DNA of 64,000 nucleotides from positions 53,823,312 to 53,887,311 of the forward strand of contig NC_089851.1 in assembly GCF_036373705.1 (NCBI RefSeq). Reading direction: 5' to 3'. The translations under genes were made by a program, and so were the position numbers. How positions within the stretch are numbered: the stretch's first letter is position 1; each line of letters begins with the position of its first letter. The stretch is from Amia ocellicauda (taxonomy: Eukaryota > Chordata > Actinopteri > Amiiformes > Amiidae). The notes under the pieces are model-generated. The model saw only the letters and a list, made by a program, of their open reading frames with translations, did no database searches and had not been told where the DNA came from. This document shows positions 1 to 12,826 of the stretch, one piece after another.

Positions 1-1650
1 GGGCAAGCGTGTAACTGCTTGGGGCAGACCGGGAGACCTACGCTCACTGACTGATAGCATGGACTGTAGCGCTGAAGTGTCTTTCCAGAATGGTAACCGT
101 ATCCCCAGTGAGACAGCACTGAGAGCATGGTTCAGCAGGCCCGCAAACAACTGAAAAGAATGCCTCTCCTTTGGTGCAGCTCAGGTGTACAGGTTCAACA
201 AAGGTCTCCATAACAAGCCGGCAAACCACATTTCGTCCTCCTCCTTTTTTAACAACACACTACATGTCCTCCTCCTCCTCAACAACAACAACAACAACAA
301 CAACAACAACGAACTTGTAAAAAACACATTTTCTTTAAAGAAAACAAAACACACAGATGACAGTCTGATTTCCCAGCAGCTATACAGTTAACAGTATCTG
401 AGGTCGATAGCCCTCCCTTGTGCAGAGGAGCCCAGAAGCCAGCCTTCAAGAGCAAACACTTCGGTGACTGCAAAGCGGGGCCAAGTGGGCTCATCCTGGA
501 GTTGAACCCAGGGCCTCTCACACCCTCAGCAAGAATCAAACCCCTAGACCAACAAGCCAAGTTAACGGACAGTGTCGCAGTTTCTGCTGGGCAAGCGTGT
601 AACTGCTTGGGGCAGACCGGGAGACCTACGCTCACTGACTGATAGCATGGACTGTAGCGCTGACGTGTCTTTCCAGAATGGTAACGCCATCCCCAGTGAG
701 ACAGCACTGAGAGCATGGTTCAGCAGGCCCGCAAACAACTGAAAAGAATGCCTCTCCTTTGGTGCAGCTCAGGAGTACACGTTCAGCAAAGGTCTCCATA
801 ACAAGCCGGCAAACCACATTTCGTCCTCCTCCTCCTCAACAACACACTACATGTCCTCCTCCTCCTCCTCAACAACAACAACAACAACAACAACGAACTT
901 GTAAAAAACACATTTTCTTTAAAGAAAACAAAACACACAGATGACAGTCTGATTTCCCATCAGCTATACAGGCAACAGTATCTGAGGTCGATAGCCCTCC
1001 CTTGTGCAGAGGAGCCCAGAAGCCAGCCTTCAAGAGCAAACGAACAAACACTTCGGTGACTGCAAAGTGGGGCCAAGTGGGCTCGTCCTGGAGTTGAACC
1101 CAGGGCCTCTCACACCCTCAGCAAGAATCATACCCCTAGACCAACGAGCCAAGTTAACGGAGGGTGTCGCAGTTTCTGCTGGGCAAGCGCGTAACTGCTT
1201 TGGGGCAGACCGGGAGACCTACGCTCACTGACTGATAGCATGGACTGTAGCGCTGACGTGTCTTTCCAGAATGGTAACGCCATCCCCAGTGAGACAGCAC
1301 TGAGAGCATGGTTCAGCAGGCCCGCAAACAACTGAAAAGAATGCCTCTCCTTTGGTGCAGCTCAGGAGTACACGTTCAGCAAAGGTCTCCATAACAAGCC
1401 GGCAAACCACATTTCGTCCTCCTCCTCCTCAACAACACACTACATGTCCTCCTCAACAACAACAACGAACTTGTAAAATACACATTTTCTTTAAAGAAAA
1501 CAAAACACACAGATGACAGTCTGATTTCCCATCAGCTACACAGCCAACAGTATCTGAGGTTGAAAGACCTCCCTGGTGCAGAGGAGCCCAGAAGCCAAGC
1601 ATCGAGAGAGAGCAAACGAATGCTTCAGAGAATGCAAAGCAGGGCCAAGC

Positions 1651-1722
1651 GGGCTCGTACGGGAGTTGAACCCGGGACCTCTCGCACCCAAAGCGAGAAT
1701 CATACCCCTAGACCAACGAGCC
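1651..1722 (-). tRNA. tRNA-Pro (anticodon UGG), near-intact class B copy
   Basis: The cloverleaf is complete: acceptor GGCTCGT pairs with ACGAGCC, the anticodon stem CTCGC pairs with GCGAG, and the loop TTTGGGT gives anticodon UGG with U33 present. Unlike its sister copies it has one substitution in the 3' arm of the T-stem (plus-strand gtacggg instead of gtccggg), which leaves one mismatched pair at the base of that stem. Internal promoter boxes A and B are otherwise intact. It may be expressed at lower efficiency or be an early pseudogene. Confidence 0.8.
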
Positions 1723-3995
1723 AAGTTATCTGACAGTGTCGCAGTTTCTGCTGGGCAAGCGCGTAACTGCTTTGGGGCAGACCGGGAGACCTACGCTCAC
1801 TGACTGATAGCATGGACTGTAGCGCTGACGTGTCTTTCCAGAATGGTAACGCCATCCCCAGTGAGACAGCACTGAGAGCATTGTTCAGCAGGCCCGCAAA
1901 CAACTGAAAAGAATGCCTCTCCTTTGGTGCAGCTCAGGAGTACACGTTCAGCAAAGGTCTCCATAACAAGCCGGCAAACCACATTTCGTCCTCCTCCTCC
2001 TCAACAACACACTACATGTCCTCCTCCTCCTCCTCAACAACAACAACAACAACGAACTTGTAAAAAACACATTTTCTTTAAAGAAAACAAAACACACAGA
2101 TGACAGTCTGATTTCCCATCAGCTATACAGGCAACAGTATCTGAGGTCGATAGCCCTCCCTTGTGCAGAGGAGCCCAGAAGCCAGCCTTCAAGAGCAAAC
2201 GAACAAACACTTCGGTGACTGCAAAGTGGGGCCAAGTGGGCTCATCCTGGAGTTGAACCCAGGGCCTCTCACACCCTCAGCAAGAATCATACCCCTAGAC
2301 CAACGAGCCAAGTTAACGGAGGGTGTCGCAGTTTCTGCTGGGCAAGCGCGTAACTGCTTTGGGGCAGACCGGGAGACCTACGCTCACTGACTGATAGCAT
2401 GGACTGTAGCGCTGACGTGTCTTTCCAGAATGGTAACGCCATCCCCAGTGAGACAGCACTGAGAGCATTGTTCAGCAGGCCCGCAAACAACTGAAAAGAA
2501 TGCCTCTCCTTTGGTGCAGCTCAGGAGTACACGTTCAGCAAAGGTCTCCATAACAAGCCGGCAAACCACATTTCGTCCTCCTCCTCCTCAACAACACACT
2601 ACATGTCCTCCTCCTCCTCCTCAACAACAACAACAACAACAACGAACTTGTAAAAAACACATTTTCTTTAAAGAAAACAAAACACACAGATGACAGTCTG
2701 ATTTCCCATCAGCTATACAGGCAACAGTATCTGAGGTCGATAGCCCTCCCTTGTGCAGAGGAGCCCAGAAGCCAGCCTTCAAGAGCAAACAAACAAACAC
2801 TTCGGTGACTGCAAAGTGGGGCCAAGTGGGCTCATCCTGGAGTTGAACCCAGGGCCTCTCACACCCTCAGCAAGAATCATACCCCTAGACCAACGAGCCA
2901 AGTTAACGGAGGGTGTCGCAGTTTCTGCTGGGCAAGCGCGTAACTGCTTTGGGGCAGACCGGGAGACCTACGCTCACTGACTGATAGCATGGACTGTTGC
3001 GCTGAAGTGTCTTTCCAGAATGGTAACGCCATCCCCAGTGAGACAGCACTGAGAGCATTGTTCAGCAGGCCCGCAAACAACTGAAAAGAATGCCTCTCCT
3101 TTGGTGCAGCTCAGGAGTACACGTTCAGCAAAGGTCTCCATAACAAGCCGGCAAACCACATTTCGTCCTCCTCCTCCTCAACAACACACTACATGTCCTC
3201 CTCCTCCTCCTCAACAACAACAACAACAACAACGAACTTGTAAAAAACACATTTTCTTTAAAGAAAACAAAACACACAGATGACAGTCTGATTTCCCATC
3301 AGCTATACAGGCAACAGTATCTGAGGTCGATAGCCCTCCCTTGTGCAGAGGAGCCCAGAAGCCAGCCTTCAAGAGCAAACGAACAAACACTTCGGTGACT
3401 GCAAAGTGGGGCCAAGTGGGCTCATCCTGGAGTTGAACCCAGGGCCTCTCACACCCTCAGCAAGAATCATACCCCTAGACCAACGAGCCAAGTTAACGGA
3501 GGGTGTCGCAGTTTCTGCTGGGCAAGCGCGTAACTGCTTTGGGGCAGACCGGGAGACCTACGCTCACTGACTGATAGCATGGACTGTTGCGCTGAAGTGT
3601 CTTTCCAGAATGGTAACGCCATCCCCAGTGAGACAGCACTGAGAGCATGGTTCAGCAGGCCCGCAAACAACTGAAAAGAATGCCTCTCCTTTGGTGCAGC
3701 TCAGGAGTACACGTTCAGCAAAGGTCTCCATAACAAGCCGGCAAACCACATTTCGTCCTCCTCCTCCTCAACAACACACTACATGTCCTCCTCCTCCTCA
3801 ACAACAACAACGAACTTGTAAAATACACATTTTCTTTAAAGAAAACAAAACACACAGATGACAGTCTGATTTCCCATCAGCTACACAGCCAACAGTATCT
3901 GAGGTTGAAAGACCTCCCTGGTGCAGAGGAGCCCAGAAGCCAAGCATCGAGAGAGAGCAAACGAATGCTTCAGAGAATGCAAAGCAGGGCCAAGC

Positions 3996-4067
3996 GGGCT
4001 CGTCCGGGAGTTGAACCCGGGACCTCTCGCACCCAAAGCGAGAATCATACCCCTAGACCAACGAGCC
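3996..4067 (-). tRNA. tRNA-Pro (anticodon UGG), intact reference copy of class B
   Basis: This tRNA decodes CCN proline codons. All stems pair: acceptor GGCTCGT/ACGAGCC, anticodon CTCGC/GCGAG and T-stem CCGGG/CCCGG. The anticodon loop is TTTGGGT, with U33 and anticodon UGG. Box A (TGGTCTAGGGG) and box B (GGTTCAACTCC) of the Pol III internal promoter are present. From memory, it differs from the vertebrate tRNA-Pro(UGG) consensus only at one T-loop base. No CCA is encoded, as expected in eukaryotes. On the 3' side only three-T runs occur nearby; the first run of four Ts lies about 150 nt downstream, which is unusual for a vertebrate tRNA gene. Confidence 0.93.
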
Positions 4068-5163
4068 AAGTTATCTGACAGTGTCACAGTTTCTGCTGGG
4101 CAAGCGCGTAACTGCTTTGGGGCAGACCGGGAGACCTACGCTCACTGACTGATAGCATGGACTGTAGCGCTGACGTGTCTTTCCAGAATGGTAACGCCAT
4201 CCCCAGTGAGACAGCACTGAGAGCATTGTTCAGCAGGCCCGCAAACAACTGAAAAGAATGCCTCTCCTTTGGTGCAGCTCAGGAGTACACGTTCAGCAAA
4301 GGTCTCCATAACAAGCCGGCAAACCACATTTCGTCCTCCTCCTCCTCAACAACACACTACATGTCCTCCTCCTCCTCCTCAACAACAACAACAACAACAA
4401 CGAACTTGTAAAAAACACATTTTCTTTAAAGAAAACAAAACACACAGATGACAGTCTGATTTCCCATCAGCTATACAGGCAACAGTATCTGAGGTCGATA
4501 GCCCTCCCTTGTGCAGAGGAGCCCAGAAGCCAGCCTTCAAGAGCAAACGAACAAACACTTCGGTGACTGCAAAGTGGGGCCAAGTGGGCTCATCCTGGAG
4601 TTGAACCCAGGGCCTCTCACACCCTCAGCAAGAATCATACCCCTAGACCAACGAGCCAAGTTAACGGAGGGTGTCGCAGTTTCTGCTGGGCAAGCGCGTA
4701 ACTGCTTTGGGGCAGACCGGGAGACCTACGCTCACTGACTGATAGCATGGACTGTAGCGCTGAAGTGTCTTTCCAGAACGGTAACCGTATCCCCAGTGAG
4801 ACAGCACTGAGAGCATGGTTCAGCAGGCCCGCAAACAACTGAAAAGAATGCCTCTCCTTTGGTGCAGCTCAGGAGTACACGTTCAGCAAAGGTCTCCATA
4901 ACAAGCCGGCAAACCACATTTCGTCCTCCTCCTCCTCAACAACACACTACATGTCCTCCTCCTCCTCAACAACAACAACGAACTTGTAAAATACACATTT
5001 TCTTTAAAGAAAACAAAACACACAGATGACAGTCTGATTTCCCATCAGCTACACAGCCAACAGTATCTGAGGTTGAAAGACCTCCCTGGTGCAGAGGAGC
5101 CCAGAAGCCAAGCATCGAGAGAGAGCAAACGAATGCTTCAGAGAATGCAAAGCAGGGCCAAGC

Positions 5164-5235
5164 GGGCTCGTCCGGGAGTTGAACCCGGGACCTCTCGCAC
5201 CCAAAGCGAGAATCATACCCCTAGACCAACGAGCC
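5164..5235 (-). tRNA. tRNA-Pro (anticodon UGG)
   Basis: The body is identical to the copy at 3996-4067. All stems pair, U33 is present and the anticodon is UGG. Confidence 0.93.
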
Positions 5236-6927
5236 AAGTTATCTGACAGTGTCACAGTTTCTGCTGGGCAAGCGCGTAACTGCTTTGGGGCAGACCGGGA
5301 GACCTACGCTCACTGACTGATAGCATGGACTGTAGCGCTGACGTGTCTTTCCAGAATGGTAACGCCATCCCCAGTGAGACAGCACTGAGAGCATTGTTCA
5401 GCAGGCCCGCAAACAACTGAAAAGAATGCCTCTCCTTTGGTGCAGCTCAGGAGTACACGTTCAGCAAAGGTCTCCATAACAAGCCGGCAAACCACATTTC
5501 GTCCTCCTCCTCCTCAACAACACACTACATGTCCTCCTCCTCCTCCTCAACAACAACAACAACAACAACGAACTTGTAAAAAACACATTTTCTTTAAAGA
5601 AAACAAAACACACAGATGACAGTCTGATTTCCCATCAGCTATACAGGCAACAGTATCTGAGGTCGATAGCCCTCCCTTGTGCAGAGGAGCCCAGAAGCCA
5701 GCCTTCAAGAGCAAACGAACAAACACTTCGGTGACTGCAAAGTGGGGCCAAGTGGGCTCATCCTGGAGTTGAACCCAGGGCCTCTCACACCCTCAGCAAG
5801 AATCATACCCCTAGACCAACGAGCCAAGTTAACGGAGGGTGTCGCAGTTTCTGCTGGGCAAGCGCGTAACTGCTTTGGGGCAGACCGGGAGACCTACGCT
5901 CACTGACTGATAGCATGGACTGTAGCGCTGAAGTGTCTTTCCAGAACGGTAACCGTATCCCCAGTGAGACAGCACTGAGAGCATGGTTCAGCAGGCCCGC
6001 AAACAACTGAAAAGAATGCCTCTCCTTTGGTGCAGCTCAGGAGTACACGTTCAGCAAAGGTCTCCATAACAAGCCGGCAAACCACATTTCGTCCTCCTCC
6101 TCCTCAACAACACACTACATGTCCTCCACCTCCTCCTCAACAACAACAACAACAACAACAACAACGAACTTGTAAAAAACACATTTTCTTTAAAGAAAAC
6201 AAAACACACGGATGACAGTCTGATTTCCCATCAGCTATACGGGCAACAGTATCTGAGGTCGATAGCCCTCCCTTGTGCAGAGGAGCCCAGAAGCCAGCCT
6301 TCAAGAGCAAACGAACAAACACTTCGGTGACTGCAAAGTGGGGCCAAGTGGGCTCGTCCTGGAGTTGAACCCAGGGCCTCTCACACCCTCAGCAAGAATC
6401 ATACCCCTAGACCAACGAGCCAAGTTAACGGAGGGTGTCGCAGTTTCTGCTGGGCAAGCGCGTAACTGCTTTGGGGCAGACCGGGAGACCTACGCTCACT
6501 GACTGATAGCATGGACTGTAGCGCTGAAGTGTCTTTCCAGAACGGTAACCGTATCCCCAGTGAGACAGCACTGAGAGCATGGTTCAGCAGGCCCGCAAAC
6601 AACTGAAAAGAATGCCTCTCCTTTGGTGCAGCTCAGGAGTACACGTTCAGCAAAGGTCTCCATAACAAGCCGGCAAACCACATTTCGTCCTCCTCCTCCT
6701 CAACAACACACTACATGTCCTCCTCCTCCTCAACAACAACAACGAACTTGTAAAATACACATTTTCTTTAAAGAAAACAAAACACACAGATGACAGTCTG
6801 ATTTCCCATCAGCTACACAGCCAACAGTATCTGAGGTTGAAAGACCTCCCTGGTGCAGAGGAGCCCAGAAGCCAAGCATCGAGAGAGAGCAAACGAATGC
6901 TTCAGAGAATGCAAAGCAGGGCCAAGC

Positions 6928-6999
6928 GGGCTCGTCCGGGAGTTGAACCCGGGACCTCTCGCACCCAAAGCGAGAATCATACCCCTAGACCAACGAGCC
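6928..6999 (-). tRNA. tRNA-Pro (anticodon UGG)
   Basis: An intact class B body. Its upstream spacer (7,000-7,060) carries the variant seen at the left edge of the window (goes with gtgtaactgcttgggg) rather than the common gcgtaactgctttgggg. It therefore sits just outside the 3,498-bp duplicated block that starts near 7,063. Confidence 0.93.
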
Positions 7000-8088
7000 A
7001 AGTTAACAGACAGTGTTGCAGTTTCTGCTGGGCAAGCGTGTAACTGCTTGGGGCAGACCGGGAGACCTACGCTCACTGACTGATAGCATGGACTGTAGCG
7101 CTGACGTGTCTTTCCAGAATGGTAACCGTATCCCCAGTGAGACAGCACTGAGAGCATGGTTCAGCAGGCCCGCAAACAACTGAAAAGAATGCCTCTCCTT
7201 TGGTGCAGCTCAGGTGTACAGGTTCAACAAAGGTCTCCATAACAAGCCGGCAAACCACATTTCGTCCTCCTCCTCCTCAACAACACACTACATGTCCTCC
7301 TCCTCCTCCTCAACAACAACAACAACAACAACGAACTTGTAAAAAACACATTTTCTTTAAAGAAAACAAAACACACAGATGACAGTCTGATTTCCCATCA
7401 GCTATACAGGCAACAGTATCTGAGGTCGATAGCCCTCCCTTGTGCAGAGGAGCCCAGAAGCCAGCCTTCAAGAGCAAATGAACAAACACTTCGGTGACTG
7501 CAAAGTGGGGCCAAGTGGGCTCATCCTGGAGTTGAACCCAGGGCCTCTCACACCCTCAGCAAGAATCATACCCCTAGACCAACGAGCCAAGTTAACGGAG
7601 GGTGTCGCAGTTTCTGCTGGGCAAGCGCGTAACTGCTTTGGGGCAGACCGGGAGACCTACGCTCACTGACTGATAGCATGGACTGTAGCGCTGAAGTGTC
7701 TTTCCAGAACGGTAACCGTATCCCCAGTGAGACAGCACTGAGAGCATGGTTCAGCAGGCCCGCAAACAACTGAAAAGAATGCCTCTCCTTTGGTGCAGCT
7801 CAGGAGTACACGTTCAGCAAAGGTCTCCATAACAAGCCGGCAAACCACATTTCGTCCTCCTCCTCCTCAACAACACACTACATGTCCTCCTCAACAACAA
7901 CAACGAACTTGTAAAATACACATTTTCTTTAAAGAAAACAAAACACACAGATGACAGTCTGATTTCCCATCAGCTACACAGCCAACAGTATCTGAGGTTG
8001 AAAGACCTCCCTGGTGCAGAGGAGCCCAGAAGCCAAGCATCGAGAGAGAGCAAACGAATGCTTCAGAGAATGCAAAGCAGGGCCAAGC

Positions 8089-8160
8089 GGGCTCGTCCGG
8101 GAGTTGAACCCGGGACCTCTCGCACCCAAAGCAAGAATCATACCCCTAGACCAACGAGCC
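8089..8160 (-). tRNA. tRNA-Pro (anticodon UGG), one wobble pair in anticodon stem
   Basis: Class B body with one substitution in the 5' arm of the anticodon stem (CTTGC against GCGAG), which turns a C-G pair into U-G. The fold, U33, UGG anticodon and promoter boxes are retained. Its duplicate at 11587-11658 carries the same change. Confidence 0.9.
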
Positions 8161-9256
8161 AAGTTATCTGACAGTGTGACAGTTTCTGCTGGGCAAGCGC
8201 GTAACTGCTTTGGGGCAGACCGGGAGACCTACGCTCACTGACTGATAGCATGGACTGTAGCGCTGACGTGTCTTTCCAGAATGGTAACGCCATCCCCAGT
8301 GAGACAGCACTGAGAGCATGGTTCAGCAGGCCCGCAAACAACTGAAAAGAATGCCTCTCCTTTGGTGCAGCTCAGGAGTACACGTTCAGCAAAGGTCTCC
8401 ATAACAAGCCGGCAAACCACATTTCGTCCTCCTCCTCCTCAACAACACACTACATGTCCTCCTCCTCCTCCTCAACAACAACAACAACAACAACAACAAC
8501 GAACTTGTAAAAAACACATTTTCTTTAAAGAAAACAAAACACACAGATGACAGTCTGATTTCCCATCAGCTATACGGGCAACAGTATCTGAGGTCGATAG
8601 CCCTCCCTTGTGCAGAGGAGCCCAGAAGCCAGCCTTCAAGGGCAAACGAACAAACACTTCGGTGACTGCAAAGTGGGGCCAAGTGGGCTCATCCTGGAGT
8701 TGAACCCAGGGCCTCTCACACCCTCAGCAAGAATCATACCCCTAGACCAACGAGCCAAGTTAACGGAGGGTGTCGCAGTTTCTGCTGGGCAAGCGCGTAA
8801 CTGCTTTGGGGCAGACCGGGAGACCTACGCTCACTGACTGATAGCATGGACTGTAGCGCTGAAGTGTCTTTCCAGAACGGTAACCGTATCCCCAGTGAGA
8901 CAGCACTGAGAGCATGGTTCAGCAGGCCCGCAAACAACTGAAAAGAATGCCTCTCCTTTGGTGCAGCTCAGGAGTACACGTTCAGCAAAGGTCTCCATAA
9001 CAAGCCGGCAAACCACATTTCGTCCTCCTCCTCCTCAACAACACACTACATGTCCTCCTCAACAACAACAACGAACTTGTAAAATACACATTTTCTTTAA
9101 AGAAAACAAAACACACAGATGACAGTCTGATTTCCCATCAGCTACACAGCCAACAGTATCTGAGGTTGAAAGACCTCCCTGGTGCAGAGGAGCCCAGAAG
9201 CCAAGCATCGAGAGAGAGCAAACGAATGCTTCAGAGAATGCAAAGCAGGGCCAAGC

Positions 9257-9328
9257 GGGCTCGTCCGGGAGTTGAACCCGGGACCTCTCGCACCCAAAGC
9301 AAGAATCATACCCCTAGACCAACGAGCC
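9257..9328 (-). tRNA. tRNA-Pro (anticodon UGG), one wobble pair in anticodon stem
   Basis: Same U-G wobble variant of the anticodon stem as at 8089-8160; otherwise intact. It is the counterpart of the copy at 12755-12826 in the six-unit duplication. Confidence 0.9.
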
Positions 9329-10424
9329 AAGTTATCTGACAGTGTCACAGTTTCTGCTGGGCAAGCGCGTAACTGCTTTGGGGCAGACCGGGAGACCTAC
9401 GCTCACTGACTGATAGCATGGACTGTAGCGCTGACGTGTCTTTCCAGAATGGTAACGCCATCCCCAGTGAGACAGCACTGAGAGCATTGTTCAGCAGGCC
9501 CGCAAACAACTGAAAAGAATGCCTCTCCTTTGGTGCAGCTCAGGAGTACACGTTCAGCAAAGGTCTCCATAACAAGCCGGCAAACCACATTTCGTCCTCC
9601 TCCTCCTCAACAACACACTACATGTCCTCCTCCTCCTCCTCAACAACAACAACAACAACAACGAACTTGTAAAAAACACATTTTCTTTAAAGAAAACAAA
9701 ACACACAGATGACAGTCTGATTTCCCATCAGCTATACAGGCAACAGTATCTGAGGTCGATAGCCCTCCCTTGTGCAGAGAAGCCCAGAAGCCAGCCTTCA
9801 AGAGCAAACGAACAAACACTTCGGTGACTGCAAAGTGGGGCCAAGTGGGCTCATCCTGGAGTTGAACCCAGGGCCTCTCACACCCTCAGCAAGAATCATA
9901 CCCCTAGACCAACGAGCCAAGTTAACGGAGGGTGTCGCAGTTTCTGCTGGGCAAGCGCGTAACTGCTTTGGGGCAGACCGGGAGACCTACGCTCACTGAC
10001 TGATAGCATGGACTGTAGCGCTGACGTGTCTTTCCAGAATGGTAACGCCATCCCCAGTGAGACAGCACTGAGAGCATGGTTCAGCAGGCCCGCAAACAAC
10101 TGAAAAGAATGCCTCTCCTTTGGTGCAGCTCAGGAGTACACGTTCAGCAAAGGTCTCCATAACAAGCCGGCAAACCACATTTCGTCCTCCTCCTCCTCAA
10201 CAACACACTACATGTCCTCCTCCTCCTCAACAACAACAACGAACTTGTAAAATACACATTTTCTTTAAAGAAAACAAAACACACAGATGACAGTCTGATT
10301 TCCCATCAGCTACACAGCCAACAGTATCTGAGGTTGAAAGACCTCCCTGGTGCAGAGGAGCCCAGAAGCCAAGCATCGAGAGAGAGCAAACGAATGCTTC
10401 AGAGAATGCAAAGCAGGGCCAAGC

Positions 10425-10496
10425 GGGCTCGTCCGGGAGTTGAACCCGGGACCTCTCGCACCCAAAGCGAGAATCATACCCCTAGACCAACGAGCC
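10425..10496 (-). tRNA. tRNA-Pro (anticodon UGG)
   Basis: Intact class B body without the wobble substitution. It lies at the right end of the first 3,498-bp block and matches the copy at 13923-13994 at the right end of the second. Confidence 0.93.
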
Positions 10497-11586
10497 AAGT
10501 TATCTGACAGTGTCACAGTTTCTGCTGGGCAAGCGCGTAACTGCTTTGGGGCAGACCGGGAGACCTACGCTCACTGACTGATAGCATGGACTGTAGCGCT
10601 GACGTGTCTTTCCAGAATGGTAACCGTATCCCCAGTGAGACAGCACTGAGAGCATGGTTCAGCAGGCCCGCAAACAACTGAAAAGAATGCCTCTCCTTTG
10701 GTGCAGCTCAGGTGTACAGGTTCAACAAAGGTCTCCATAACAAGCCGGCAAACCACATTTCGTCCTCCTCCTCCTCAACAACACACTACATGTCCTCCTC
10801 CTCCTCCTCAACAACAACAACAACAACAACGAACTTGTAAAAAACACATTTTCTTTAAAGAAAACAAAACACACAGATGACAGTCTGATTTCCCATCAGC
10901 TATACAGGCAACAGTATCTGAGGTCGATAGCCCTCCCTTGTGCAGAGGAGCCCAGAAGCCAGCCTTCAAGAGCAAATGAACAAACACTTCGGTGACTGCA
11001 AAGTGGGGCCAAGTGGGCTCATCCTGGTGTTGAACCCAGGGCCTCTCACACCCTCAGCAAGAATCATACCCCTAGACCAACGAGCCAAGTTAACGGAGGG
11101 TGTCGCAGTTTCTGCTGGGCAAGCGCGTAACTGCTTTGGGGCAGACCGGGAGACCTACGCTCACTGACTGATAGCATGGACTGTAGCGCTGAAGTGTCTT
11201 TCCAGAACGGTAACCGTATCCCCAGTGAGACAGCACTGAGAGCATGGTTCAGCAGGCCCGCAAACAACTGAAAAGAATGCCTCTCCTTTGGTGCAGCTCA
11301 GGAGTACACGTTCAGCAAAGGTCTCCATAACAAGCCGGCAAACCACATTTCGTCCTCCTCCTCCTCAACAACACACTACATGTCCTCCTCAACAACAACA
11401 ACGAACTTGTAAAATACACATTTTCTTTAAAGAAAACAAAACACACAGATGACAGTCTGATTTCCCATCAGCTACACAGCCAACAGTATCTGAGGTTGAA
11501 AGACCTCCCTGGTGCAGAGGAGCCCAGAAGCCAAGCATCGAGAGAGAGCAAACGAATGCTTCAGAGAATGCAAAGCAGGGCCAAGC

Positions 11587-11658
11587 GGGCTCGTCCGGGA
11601 GTTGAACCCGGGACCTCTCGCACCCAAAGCAAGAATCATACCCCTAGACCAACGAGCC
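11587..11658 (-). tRNA. tRNA-Pro (anticodon UGG), wobble variant
   Basis: Duplicate of 8089-8160, sharing its anticodon-stem U-G wobble and the neighbouring spacer variant gtgtgacag. Confidence 0.9.
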
Positions 11659-12754
11659 AAGTTATCTGACAGTGTGACAGTTTCTGCTGGGCAAGCGCGT
11701 AACTGCTTTGGGGCAGACCGGGAGACCTACGCTCACTGACTGATAGCATGGACTGTAGCGCTGACGTGTCTTTCCAGAATGGTAACGCCATCCCCAGTGA
11801 GACAGCACTGAGAGCATGGTTCAGCAGGCCCGCAAACAACTGAAAAGAATGCCTCTCCTTTGGTGCAGCTCAGGAGTACACGTTCAGCAAAGGTCTCCAT
11901 AACAAGCCGGCAAACCACATTTCGTCCTCCTCCTCCTCAACAACACACTACATGTCCTCCTCCTCCTCCTCAACAACAACAACAACAACAACAACAACGA
12001 ACTTGTAAAAAACACATTTTCTTTAAAGAAAACAAAACACACAGATGACAGTCTGATTTCCCATCAGCTATACGGGCAACAGTATCTGAGGTCGATAGCC
12101 CTCCCTTGTGCAGAGGAGCCCAGAAGCCAGCCTTCAAGGGCAAACGAACAAACACTTCGGTGACTGCAAAGTGGGGCCAAGTGGGCTCATCCTGGAGTTG
12201 AACCCAGGGCCTCTCACACCCTCAGCAAGAATCATACCCCTAGACCAACGAGCCAAGTTAACGGAGGGTGTCGCAGTTTCTGCTGGGCAAGCGCGTAACT
12301 GCTTTGGGGCAGACCGGGAGACCTACGCTCACTGACTGATAGCATGGACTGTAGCGCTGAAGTGTCTTTCCAGAACGGTAACCGTATCCCCAGTGAGACA
12401 GCACTGAGAGCATGGTTCAGCAGGCCCGCAAACAACTGAAAAGAATGCCTCTCCTTTGGTGCAGCTCAGGAGTACACGTTCAGCAAAGGTCTCCATAACA
12501 AGCCGGCAAACCACATTTCGTCCTCCTCCTCCTCAACAACACACTACATGTCCTCCTCAACAACAACAACGAACTTGTAAAATACACATTTTCTTTAAAG
12601 AAAACAAAACACACAGATGACAGTCTGATTTCCCATCAGCTACACAGCCAACAGTATCTGAGGTTGAAAGACCTCCCTGGTGCAGAGGAGCCCAGAAGCC
12701 AAGCATCGAGAGAGAGCAAACGAATGCTTCAGAGAATGCAAAGCAGGGCCAAGC

Positions 12755-12826
12755 GGGCTCGTCCGGGAGTTGAACCCGGGACCTCTCGCACCCAAAGCAA
12801 GAATCATACCCCTAGACCAACGAGCC
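12755..12826 (-). tRNA. tRNA-Pro (anticodon UGG), wobble variant
   Basis: Duplicate of 9257-9328. The full cloverleaf, U33 and UGG anticodon are retained. Confidence 0.9.

Noticed and set aside
759-944. Recurrent plus-strand frames of 60-77 codons rich in proline and glutamine
   Set aside because: They are translations of the TCC and CAA tracts. Length changes with tract length and the frame has no start context or independent conservation.
1079-1150. Class A body as a functional tRNA-Pro(AGG)
   Set aside because: The anticodon letters fit, but U33 is replaced by G and the T-stem has a mismatch in the normal register. I classed it as a pseudogene while noting it as a finding.
1004-1231. Recurrent 75-codon plus-strand frame across the tRNA
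   Set aside because: It reads through the antisense of the tRNA body and begins at GTG; it exists only because the tRNA and flank happen to lack stops in that frame.
1225-1410. Recurrent minus-strand 61-codon cysteine-containing frame in almost every unit
   Set aside because: Its uniformity is that of the repeat DNA. Amino-acid changes (P/Q, G/T, V/F) follow the linked spacer haplotypes, and nothing suggests a protein family.
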